From: Blastomussa wellsi
Lineage: Eukaryota; Cnidaria; Anthozoa; Scleractinia; Plerogyridae
Length of the DNA stretch: 64,000 nucleotides
Direction of reading: 5' to 3'
Assembly: GCA_947652115.1 (NCBI GenBank)
Contig: OX393568.1
Coordinates: 21,166,144 to 21,230,143, forward strand
Shown: positions 26,501-38,500 of the stretch, piece by piece
Layout of the letters: each line of letters begins with the position of its first letter
Position numbering within the stretch: position 1 is the first letter of the stretch
Notes under the pieces: model-generated
Told to the model about the DNA's origin: nothing
Database searches by the model: none
The model's input: the letters and a program-made list of their open reading frames with translations, nothing else
Translations under genes and position numbers: made by a program

Positions 26501-29500
26501 CAAACAGCATGAAGTTGAAGCTTGGTTGAAGCTTGTTTACTTTTTTTTGGAGGGCACCAAGTCGCTCATTATCCTCGATGACTGCGCGGCCTCGAAAGAT
26601 GTGAAAAAGCGCACAGGTGAGCTGGTCGAACTTGCATTCAGCGGCCGCCACGCAGGGATCAGCACGTGGGTGATAACCCAAAAGATGACCAGCATCACGG
26701 CCTCTTTCCGCGAAAACGTTGCGGCGCTTGTGCTTTTTTACACGCCCTCGTGGAAGACATTGAAAGCGGTTTTTGATGAATTCGCCGGCGAACTTTCTCA
26801 AGATGAATTCAAAGAACTCATTTCAAAATTGAAAAAAACACAGTTCTCTTGCCTGGTGTTCGCACTTCAGTACCCGTTTGGAATAAAATTCTTCACACCC
26901 AACAGCGTGTCCCAATTAAAAATTGAAAATGAATAAAAATTCACAAATATAAAATGGCGGACTTATCAACACTCGATGACTTGGACTTGTCGGGCTTGGA
27001 CTTGCTTGAAGCTGAGGCAGTGAGCGCGCCCGCCGGCATTGTCCCCGCTGTTGTTTCAACGCAGCCTGATATCCCCGCGATGCGCGAGCAGCTGGCCGTG
27101 CTTGTGTCAACAGGAAAATCAAAAGAAGCCATCGGGCAGCAGCTTTCACACGAGCAAGTGAAACGCCTCACAGACAAAGAGGTCGAGAAATACACCAAAC
27201 GCTACCAGGCTTATGTGGGCTCAAAAACAACGGACAGCTTGATCGACAGCTTCATTTTTCTTGCAACCAAAGCGGTCGGAATGGCAGTCGACATCGACGA
27301 CATCAATGCTCTGCAAAAAGATCTGAGAAACGACTGGATCATCAGCAATGAGCTCTCCAACCTGGCAGGCAGCGCCGCTTTGTATTGCGGCCGTTTTCTC
27401 GCTGTGGCCAATGCATTGTTGATCACTACAAAACACATTGATTCCAGCGGAGGCCCCTCCGGAGATCCAAAAGTTTGGGACGGACAGCCTTTGCACATTG
27501 CTACTGAGGTTGACTCACCAACAAATGAATAATTACACAGAAGTTGCAAAGTAATATTCAGAATTGAATATTAATTTTGTTTTTATACAATGGCTGAAAC
27601 CGCACAAGCAAACCCCGTTGGGCAAGCACCACCGCAGACGCCGGCACCAAACCCTGTGCCGCAGACGAGCCAAGTAACTTCACAAACGCCGGCAACAAAA
27701 CCCAAAAATCCCAAGCGAGTGGCTGCTGGCAAAGATATTGCAAAAAGAACTCGGGAGGCCCGCGCAGCGCACAAACAAGCTTATGAAGAGAAAATTGCAA
27801 AACAATCTGCACCTGCTGTGGGGCAAGCCCCAAACCCCGTGGAAACAGAGCCCGCACCAAAGCCTGCTGCAGAAAACGGTCTCACCACAACCCAATTGAT
27901 CGCAATCGCCGGAATTGGCGTCACGCTTCTCACAACTTATGTCAAGCGTGAAGACATCAAGGCCTTTTTCAAAAAGAACCATGCAACTTCTGTGGAGCAA
28001 GCCCCACACCCCGCCCCCGTGGATGCGGATCCGAAACCGCGGCCGAAAAAACGTGGAATTCGGTATATGGATGATTAATTTGAAGTTTTGTTTCGTCATT
28101 TCCACCCGCGCAATGGACCCACCCCAAAAAAATTCTTTTGAACTTTTATTTTTTTCTTACATACCAAACATGTCTGACAACAATCTCGTGAAGAACGCCA
28201 TGGATGCCGCGACTCTCGTTGGCCTCTCTGCTGGAATTGGGTGGCTTGCAAAAAAAGCGTTCAAGAGAAGTTTTACAGGTGACCCAACAGTTTCATTCGA
28301 AAACTATGGAATGTTCACACTTGTGATGACGGGCAGCATATGGCTCAAGAAGTACCTGGAAGACCAGAAAATCTTACCCGACAAACTTTGAACCCCAATT
28401 TAATGTTTGCACAATATACAAAAATGAAAATTGACGCTTTCCAAGCTGCAGTATCAGCCACAAGTATTTTTGCAATCGGATGTGTGTGTGTCAGATTAAA
28501 CATGGCCTTTTTTGATACAATCACGCTTCTCTTGAAAGCACCATTAATTGAAGATGAAGATGAAGATGAATATGAGGAATTCCCTGTGTTGCCAATTTAC
28601 CCAGATGAGAAGCCGCTAAGCTATGAGAAAATACTTTTGGATCAAAAAGCCCCAGATGCGGACCAAAAAATGATTTGAAAAAATGTCGCCGATTGTATAA
28701 TCATGGCAAGTATTGCAATTATGGTTGGTGGGGCTGTGTTGAACGCATCGGCTTTCATCGGCGGCAATTATCTGGCGAAGGCTTTTGGAGGCAGTGACAA
28801 GGCCGCTCTTGAAGAAAAAGAGCGCCACGACCGAGCTCTCGAGGCGTATCAAGCTGCGTACGCCAAATACTCGCGCGACCGCACCAAACTTCTCGACTGG
28901 ATTGCAACAAACGAGCACATAAAAGCGGAAGCCAAGCAGAACTTCACCAACACTGACTACGCTTTCAAACTCTACAACCAGGCGCATCCTGAAGAGCAAA
29001 TGGCTCCTCTCAAAGAGCCGAAGTTTTCTGATTTTTATCAACCAAGCCAGCAGCAAAAAAATGGTGAACTCATGTTTGTCGGTGCCGGGGCGCTCGCTTT
29101 GGGCTACGCTGCTTTCCGGTTCTTTTAAACTTTTTTTAACCTCTTTTATATGGACACCAAACTCGCGAAGACATACTACAGCCCTGGCGGTTATTGGAAA
29201 GGCATTGCCGCCATCAAAAAACTGGCCGCGGCTGCAAAAGTCCCGGAAGACACCGCAAAAAAGTGGTTGATCAAGCAAGCCCTCTGGCAGATATTCTTGC
29301 CGCCGCCGAAGCATATTCCTCGACCGAAATTCGACGTGTCCTTACCCAACAAGGTCCACCAGGCGGACCTTCTTTTTTTGCCTCACGATAAACTGCCTCG
29401 CGGTCGCAAAGTCTGGAAATACGCGCTGAACGTTGTCGACGTGGCCAGCCGTTTCAAAGAGTCCGAACCCTTGACCTCGAAAAATTCTGATGAGGTTGCT

Positions 29501-32500
29501 CAGGCTTTTCAGAAAATTTACAAGCGCGGCCCTTTGAAATGGCCTGAAATGTTGCAAGTTGACCCTGGGCGCGAATTCATGGGCGACGTGACGAAAGTCA
29601 TGGAAAACCACAAAACTTTCATCCGGCGCGGGCGTGTCAACATTCACCGCGATCAGGCCATTGTTGAACGTTTCAACCGCACCCTTGCCGAACGCCTGTT
29701 CGGTCACCAGTATGCCGTGGAAATGCGGCTGCCTGAGGGCCAGCGGTCCAGGGCATGGGTTAAAAGGCTTCCTGAAGTTGTTTCGGCTTTGAACAACGAG
29801 GTGACCAGCCTCATCGGAAAGAAACCCGCTGTTGCAATCAAAGAGAAATCTGTTTATTCGAAACCTTCGACTGCTTATCACAGACCTGTTGGGAAGGATG
29901 AAAAAATCCTGCCATATCTTGTTCAGGTTCGTCATCTTTACGAACCTGGTGAGCTTGAAGGGGGTAAAAAAAGAGCCACTGATCCGATTTGGTCTTTGAA
30001 AGTTTTCACCATTGAAAAGGTTTTACAAAAACCTGATCAGCCCGTTCTGTACTATTTGCATGATGGACCCAAGCGCGGCTTTGTGCGCGAAGAGCTGATG
30101 GTTATTCCAAAAAACACTGTTCTCCCGCCATCCAGCGTGGACAGTTGAATAAACAAATGAAATTTGAAAAATGGGCCGTGGACGCAACGGTGTTATTGTT
30201 CAAACCTCAAGCAAAGGAAAAAAACGCGCCATCAAAGAGCTTTCCAATAATGCATGCTCTGTTGTTTTTCAAAAACCCTGCCCATCCTGTGAAAAGGAAG
30301 TCATTTTTCTTGATCAAGCCATTGTGAATTATTTACAAAGTTTGGACCCGCGTGAGGTGGCTCAAACATTAAAGTGAATGCCTTCCAGAAAAGCCGCCAT
30401 CTCTTCGAGTTCCTCTTCTGTGAACATTTTTTCTTTGAAACCAAAAGCTTTTGTGTGGATCCCGTCATCTGCAATCCAGCGTTTTGAGTCAAAAGCACAC
30501 AGTGAAATCTTGTTCACGTGCATTCCGTAAATTTCATGCCCCTCGCTCCGCAGAATGTTCATTCCATGCTTCAGCTGTTTCTTCTCGCCAAAAATCATTT
30601 CACGGTACTGCTCGTGGGAAATGTTTTTCTTGACGACACACTTTTTGACCCCCTTCGCCTTTTTGATATTTTTTTCGTCTCCTCGGAGGATGGAATACAT
30701 TTTTGACCTGAGACAGATGGCTTCCGCGATGGGTGTCCCCGCGCATTCATCTTTCATTTTGCCCAAGACTTTTTTGTTCTCGTCTGAGTGAAGTGGATGG
30801 CCCTTCGGGTAATCGCTCAGGTCATACATTTCCAACGTTGCCGCGATGTCTTTGTAAACGTCTTCTGTTTCGATCTCAAGCAGAAGACTGTCCGTGTCCG
30901 TGTAAACAAGTTCACATTTTGATCCGTACCGCTTTTTCAGGTGGTTGTAGAAAAAGTCGTACATGAGGATCTTGCTGTTGTCCAAGATCGTCATGCCCGT
31001 GTACACCGGTTTGTTCAGCACCAGCTTCCCTTTGTGCATGTGGATCCCCGCCATGTTGTTTGTGAATTGGGCGAACCTTGAGAACAACGGACTGGCAACA
31101 AATTTTCTGACTTTTTCTTTTTCTTCACTTTTCACGATTTTGATGTCCGTGCGCTTCCGCAGGTTCTCCATCGTTTTCCCGAAAACCGAGTTGTTCATCA
31201 GTTTGTAAAAGTCTTTTTCAAAAGCGCTTTTTGCTCTTTTGCGGAAATTGGTGTTCATCATGATGTACGGTTTCATCCACGGTGATTGCTCGAACTCCAG
31301 AACTTTGTGGACCTTTTTCAGCCTCATCCCCTGTTGCAGATAAAACTGCAAGTTCCTGTAGTGCACGACGTAGTTGTTTTTGTCTTCCAGTGTCAGCAGC
31401 AGTTTCTTTTCTTTTGGTGTTTTGATTTCCAGTTCGTCCATCAGACGGTGCTGGTAGTCTGACATGTCCTCTTTTTTTACCGCCTTTTTTTCCGGCGCCA
31501 GCGGATAACTGTTGTGCTCTTCATGCAACTCCTCCGGATATTCGAGGTCAACCTCAAGAATCCAGCCGGTTTTGGCGTCTTCTTTTTTCTTCAAAATTTC
31601 TTCTTCCGTGGGCAGCACGCTTCTCCATTTGAATCCTCTCACGGGCATTGGCTGGCACATGGCCCAGCCGTAAAGGTTGTTCGCGTCGAGATACATAATA
31701 AATTTTTTCGGTTTGGTCTCATCATAGCCCTCCACTTCTGGGTTGTTGGCTCTGACATACCTTTTGCTGACATTTGAGATCCCGCCGCGCATCCCCCTTT
31801 CCACAAAAAGATGCTTGTCAATGTCCGTCAATAGCTCCAGCTCAATGCCAGACATTTTCAGAAGCGCGTCCCAACTCAGCCCTGGCGATGTGAAATAATT
31901 CGCCGGGTCCAGCCCGTACTGCTCTTGACACAGATCCCTGAAATTTTCAAAAACATCCGCCAGCAGTGCCACGTCTGTTTTCACATACAAGTCATGATAA
32001 TCTCCCAGGTTTTTGCAGTCAAAGGCTTCCCACACTTTCTGCGCGTGCGCATATTCAGCGTCTGAAATGGCTTCGTCGTTCAGTTTGCTGTAAAACAGCT
32101 TTTTGTGCGGCAGTTTTGTCTCTTCGAACCTCTCCCATGAGTCCATGTACTCATATGGATAGATTCCTTTTTGAAACAACAACTCAACCTGGGGGCTGTC
32201 CATTGATGTTTTGGTGATTTTCAGCTTTTCTGGGGGCGTTGCTTTCACAAGCGCGTCAAGGCTTCCTTGCATGAAATTCAGACTGTCTATGAACTGCAGA
32301 TTCCCCATGGAAAATGTGATGTACTTTTCCATGTTGTTGGCCACACATTTCACATCCTTTTCCTGCTGCGCCATCGCCTGCATCAGGTGGTGCGCGTCGT
32401 AACCTCTCAGGTTGTGAAATACAACTGGGATTTTGAAAAATTTGGGCTTCAGTTTCAGTTTTAAATTGCAATCGTTGTGCGCGGCCCCCCGGAACTTGCC

Positions 32501-35500
32501 TGTCACATGGCAATGGTCTTTCACCGCGTCTCTGTATATTGGTTGGATCAACGGTTTTTTGCAGAATTGGCACTTTTCTTGTTTGTCGGCTGCTTCTTTT
32601 TGCTTTTTGTCCAACCTTTTCATGCAAAGGCACGCAACCCTTTTTTGCACAAACCAGAAACATTTTTTGTGCACCTGTCCCAAATATTTTTCTTTTTTCC
32701 ATGCAGGCAGTGAGTCAAGGAAATTTTCTTTCGTTAGACTTTTGCCACAAATGTGACAATCTTTTGCGTTGTTGAAATTTTCCCAATCTTCCGGTTCCAT
32801 TCTTATTGGTTCTTTCTCTTCCACACTTTCTCTCAGATTTTGTTCTTCTTGCACAATGTCGCTCAGAAAATTTGCCACTGCATTTTGCCCTCTGAAAACT
32901 TTTGAATTCATTATTTCTCCATCACTTCTCACACATATCCAGGCGTATCCACACGCTTCGTGGATTTCAGTTTTTTCTGTGTAACTTTGTTCTTGATTTT
33001 CGCACTCGCGGTATTCAATCTTTTTTACAAGCGCCTCAAAATCTGCATAAATCACGAAAGGCGCCTTCATCTGTTTTTGGAAATTTTGATACTTCAGGAT
33101 GTTTTTTCCTTTTTCCGGCATTTCGATCACTGTTGGCCTGCCATTCAAACCTTCACATTGTTTTTGATGCTCCTCCAACTTTTCCTCTGTTCTGAAATGT
33201 GTAATACACATATTGCAAAAGTGCTTTTTTCCACAATGTTTTGTCTGATCATAAACCAATGCGCTCATTCGTTTGACCCAGCAGTAATGATTGTTCTCCC
33301 CATCCACAATAATAATCAGGTTGATCCTTGGCACTTCATGACTTTTCTCGCTGAACCATAAACCTCCCATGAAACAGTCTTTTTCTTTGTCCCAACCATA
33401 TAAATTGATTGCCAGTTTTGGATTTTGTGCCTCAAGCTTTTTTATCTGCTTGATCGGTGTGGGGAAATCGATTCCCTTCCAATTGATGCCAACATTGACA
33501 GGGTATTTGCTCGGCCTTTGCGCGTCCTTTCCCGCTGGGAAAAGTGCTGATCTCAACGCCCACTTCAGACATTCATTGTCCACGTTTTTCACGTTAACAA
33601 TTGCTTTCTTTGCTGCAAGTTTTGGTGGAAGTGGCAACCATGTTCCTCCTTTCAGTGGTTCATATTTTGCAACATGCACATACACTTGTTTTATTTTTTC
33701 AAACACCATTTCTGAATTTTGAACTGAGACTTCCGTTCTGCTTTTTGAATCTTCAATAAATTCATCGAATTTTTCCGTTATCTCTTCTTCGTCAAATTTT
33801 TGGAAAATATACAGTTTACTTTTATAATACTGTTTTATTTCTCTCTTTTCATCTTTTGTTGAAAACTTTGTATCAAAAGAAAATAAGACTTTCACCATCC
33901 CCATCTCTTTCATCTCCTTTTTGAGCAGTTCAATGAACTTTTCACGGTACTCTTTTGCAAAAACTAAAATATCCTTTGCAGCGGGGTTATAAAAACCTTT
34001 TGAATGGGGGTTCCAACGATCCTTGTTTTTAAAGTTAAGTTCTGATACCTGCATTGACCACACGTGAAGCCATCCTCGGAAATTTGTTTCTGCCAAAACA
34101 AATCTGTCGTGAATTTCTTTTCTCAGAAATCGATTTTTCAGTCCTTGCAGTAAAATTTTCACATTTTGCAATGAAAGTCCAGGAAAATCATCTGATAAAT
34201 TTCTTGCAATCTTTTCATATTCAACAGGGTCATAATGGGTTTGGAAAAGTTTGACCCACTCTTCAACTTCTTTAAATTTTTCTCTTTTGCTTGTACCATT
34301 TTCAAATTGATTGACAAGATTTTTGATAAATCTTTCCAATCTTTCTTGCGTCAACCGGCCTGCTGCTCTCTCTCTTTCAACAACAGCAAATGCTCTTTCA
34401 ATGACTGCATTATCTTCTTCTTCTTCCCTTCTTACAAATTCATCAAAATTTTGAAAAAATTCAAAACGTTCTTCCTCAGGTAAAGGTTCTTCAATCACCC
34501 TTTGCCTGCGCAAATTTTCATTTTCAACTTGAAGCCTTCTGATTGCCTCTTCAAGAATAAGGTCATCATCATCACGTGCTGCTGCCATGTTCTCTATAAA
34601 TGAGCGCACATTTCTTCAAATGAAAAATAATTCCTGGCGCAAAATGTGAAATTTGAGTTTCCTCTCCAGTTGCCCCATTGATTTTGTGGCCGCGCTGTGC
34701 CCCCGTTTTCCATTTGAAGGCGTGCAGCCTCCTCTTATGCGCAGTGGTTTTTGCCATGTTCATTCCACACACATAATACTGGGTGGTTCTGGGCGCATGG
34801 ATTTTTTTGGGTTTGAGTGGGGGATGACGTTGTGGTTTACGCATCCCGGCGAGCCGGCGAGCTGGTGAGCCGGGATGCGTAAACCACAACGTCATCCCCC
34901 ACTCAAACCCAAAAAAATCCATGCGCCAGAACCACCCAGTATTATGTGTGTATTTGTAATGGAAGTAATAAATTTTAGCGGTTAAAACCAGTTCGGCCGC
35001 TCGCACACAAGCCTGAAAAACATAACAACGTGCAAATTCAACGCACTGTCTGTGGTGAAGTCAAAATATCCCGTGAAGCGCTTTACGCAAGCGCTTTTTC
35101 CTGGTGTCTTTATTTTCAATTTTGAGATTGCTTTCATTCACGTTTCCTATTTGTGACGAACGCAATAAAGTCTAATAAGTTTCGATTCATGTTTGCTCGC
35201 ACGCAAAACCAGCAAATTCAATGCGCTCTCTGTCAGCTCAAATGCAAAATGAAAATTTTATCACAAGTTACTATATTAAATTACTCGACTAAATCTTCGA
35301 ACTTTTGTTGAATAACCAGTGAAAACACTCGAGAGAAATTTTATCTTTTTCACAAGATAATTTTTCCCGTAATATATGCCAAAATTTCCGTTTCATTGAG
35401 TCTCTCATGATCATAGTTTGTAGTTTTACAACATTGATTGTTACTGTTAAGAGGCATCAGTTATATCAACAGCGAAAGGTTGATCTTGCAATGTTAATAG

Positions 35501-38500
35501 CTGACAACAAATGCTTGTTTTATAGTTTTATTAAAGAGCTTTTTTCTGTACTGACCTGTGCAGAGTGTTGATACTTGGGGGGCCGTTCAAATTTTTGTGG
35601 AAGACGGGTGGTATAAGATGGGGAGCTTGACAGTAAATATGCCTTACGCTTCAAATGTGACTTCATTGCACAGTTATTTCGTCCTCCCCTTTGGCAGCAT
35701 ATTTACCTTTTAGGTATACTAGTAACCTTATAAGTGGATGATGCTTCGTGTAGATCAAAACAGGTAATTGTCGCTGCCACATAAAAGAGATCTGGAACCA
35801 ACAGTTTTTTCAACCAGCCAACAGTCCTGTATTGCCTTATTATTTGCAGAGATATTCTTTAATTTGTGTTTTGACCCCACACTGAAACCACTTATGACAT
35901 CATCAGTTATCTAATTTGTATAATACAAAGCGTGAATATCTCTGAAAAAAAAAACGATATAAAAAAAGGGAAAACACCATTCTTCCTTTTACTTCATAGG
36001 CACTTTTATCAGGTCGACCTATTTCTGAAGCATGACCACAATGTTGGGGCGATTTCGTCTGTCGTCATGGTCTGCTAACCATATCGCTAGCTAACCATAT
36101 CGCTGGCGGCCCTTCGGGTTGAGGCGCAAATAACCAAGCAAGGATTGCACCACGGTTTTGAATTTCAGAGAAGCTGTGCAACCCACGTTCATTTATTGTT
36201 AAGTATATCGGTAAAGAACTTACGTAATGGGCAGCCATACGCCTCTACTCTCATCGTGATATGTCCATTCCAGGACTGTGGTCTGAATCTAAGGTACATA
36301 GCTTGAAACACGCTGACTTCATTGCGAACTTCCGTGTGCTGATCTGTATTACCAGTAAGGATCTATAGGAATTAAATGCACGTAAGTTACTGAAGCGTAA
36401 GCGTCTGACAAAAATTTAATTCAAAAGTAATTACAATGTAATTTCATGTAAGTACAGATTGACGTTTGAAAGACATTTTGTTCGTTTTAATTATCAGCTT
36501 TGTGATAAAAGCGTATTGAATGGATATCTCACGTTTGGGTAGTTGGTCCAACTTGATCCATCAGTGCTGTATTCGAGTTTGTATGTCATCACCCACTCAG
36601 CAGCATCTGACCTGCCTTGAGTGGCCACCCCAGTAATCAGAAAAATCTGGCCAAACTTGATTTGCAGCCACTGGTTGTTGTCGTTGTTTAAGGCAGACCA
36701 GCCTCCGATTTGAGTGGTGACCCCCACAGAATTTATCTGTGTCTGAGCATGCAGGCGGCCTCCTAACGGGGCGTGCTTGGAGTCTCTTTGGCTTGATGCT
36801 GTCATATCCCCATCGGGAATACGACTGCTTGTCGATATTCCAAGACTTTTAAGACAGTCTACAAAGAAAAATCCGTTATCAAGCCAGTGAGATAAAGGAA
36901 ATGATTCATAATATGTAAAACCAATCTCTAGAATGATGTCCACTATTTGTTGCTGTTGTTACTATTGCATTCTACTTTCCAACCAACTATTTTACATGTT
37001 CAACTATTTGTACTCGTACACACTTTATGCATAAAAATATGTAAAACATTCGAAACATAACTTCTGGGAGCTTAATAAATTTTAAGATTTGTTTTTATGA
37101 GAATGGATGAAATCGAAGAAGATGTATTTCCTTACTTAAGCTACATAGGTCTACGTATGTACACTCAACAGTACACAAGATCAACATCGTGCAGCGTCAA
37201 GCGTCAACTGGAAAGACTCTGGAAGGACTGAAGAGTCGGTGCAATATTTCACCAACAGCCGAAAAAAAAAGACTTCACCAAGACTTCCTTGGCGAAGAAT
37301 GAAAAGTAACTATTTTACGTACTCAGCTCGAAGAGGCTGTGGCCTGATGAACTTGTTAGCGCAATGTTAACCAATGATTTGCTGCTCAAAGAACATTTTT
37401 TGGCCGAGTTGTCAAAGTCAAAAGACCTGCAGATGAAGCCACCTTCCGAGTTGCAAGCCGTTGCACAGGATTCTGGGGTGGCGCTATTCAGAACTTTGTT
37501 ATCGCTTCCAGCTATGTAAGACTTGTAATGCACGAAGTATTTCCTCTGTGCAGCAGTGACTGAAAAAGATTGAACAGTGGCATACTGAACATCACAACAG
37601 AATTCTTTGGTACATCTTAAAGACGTACCTTGTATTGATATTTCGGTGAAAATCATAGTACCTCGAAACATACTAGCATAAAAATACCAATAACAATCAG
37701 CGTAGGAAATTGCGCGATGAACGAGTAAAAAGTTTTTGTTGTTCTTAATTTGATTTCCAATGGTTATCATTATTGTAATTTCAACTCGTGAGGTATTTTT
37801 GAGCCCTTGGTGCCACTTTCTTCAAATCGCAACCAAGCCTTGGAACAAGAAAAATTTAATCGTGGCGTAAATTTCCATGAATCAAAGTTAAAAAATTATG
37901 ACTTCTCATGTTCAGAGTGGATTGAAATTTCATTGGCAAAATGACTAAGAAAGTTGTATTTTACACGAAAATATCAATTTCATCTTAGGGGTACTTTAAC
38001 CTTTTAATGAAAAAGATCAAAAGATAAAAATGCATACGTTACAATCAACTCAAGCTGGGTCTGAAGTTTAAAAGAACGCTTCTAGCCACCCCGCACATGG
38101 AAAGGTCGATCATATATAAGTGAAATTAAAACACTTACAATCGCAGGCATAAGACTTGTCAGTCACATGATGTGCTCCGACCAGCTGCTCTCTAAAGTCT
38201 CCCCAGGCCGCAACATTCCCCTTGACATGATCACAACTGTATGCTAAATTATAAATGTCATTAGCCGACAGGGTGTAGTCAAAGATGTTCATCTGACTGA
38301 CATCGCCGATAAAGTTTTCCTCCGTGTTAAACCCACCACCTATTTCGTCTTGCTCTTGACCAAGGATCAGTACACCACCGCCACTAATAACTTCACCTTG
38401 TTGGAAAGCCTCAGCAGAGCTCCTAATTTTCACGCCGTCTTTATATGAGTGCCATGTCCCTCCCGCGCTCTCCCACGTGACTGCCACGTGATGCCACTGA

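Larger units (their letters stand above)
19817..34950. mobile_element. Complete Polinton/adintovirus-like integrated element
   Basis: The 15.1-kb element is bounded by TATTTG direct repeats at 19811-19816 and 34951-34956 and by 271-bp terminal inverted repeats. It encodes the hallmark set: major capsid protein, packaging ATPase, retroviral-type integrase and protein-primed DNA polymerase B. Ten further open genes of the kind recurrent in aquatic-animal Polintons are present. No frame is visibly broken. Genes face both ways in blocks. The 6-bp target duplication is the size known for Polintons. It sits in a 22-kb intron of the SVEP1-like gene. The maturation protease usual in Polintons was not found. 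Confidence 0.93.

Noticed and set aside
27915..28169. Upstream extension of the 73-residue viral protein
   Set aside because: It overlaps the preceding gene in another frame and shows no family similarity; MSDNN at 28170 fits the family start.
32256..32702. 148-codon minus-strand frame
   Set aside because: Alternate frame inside the polymerase gene.
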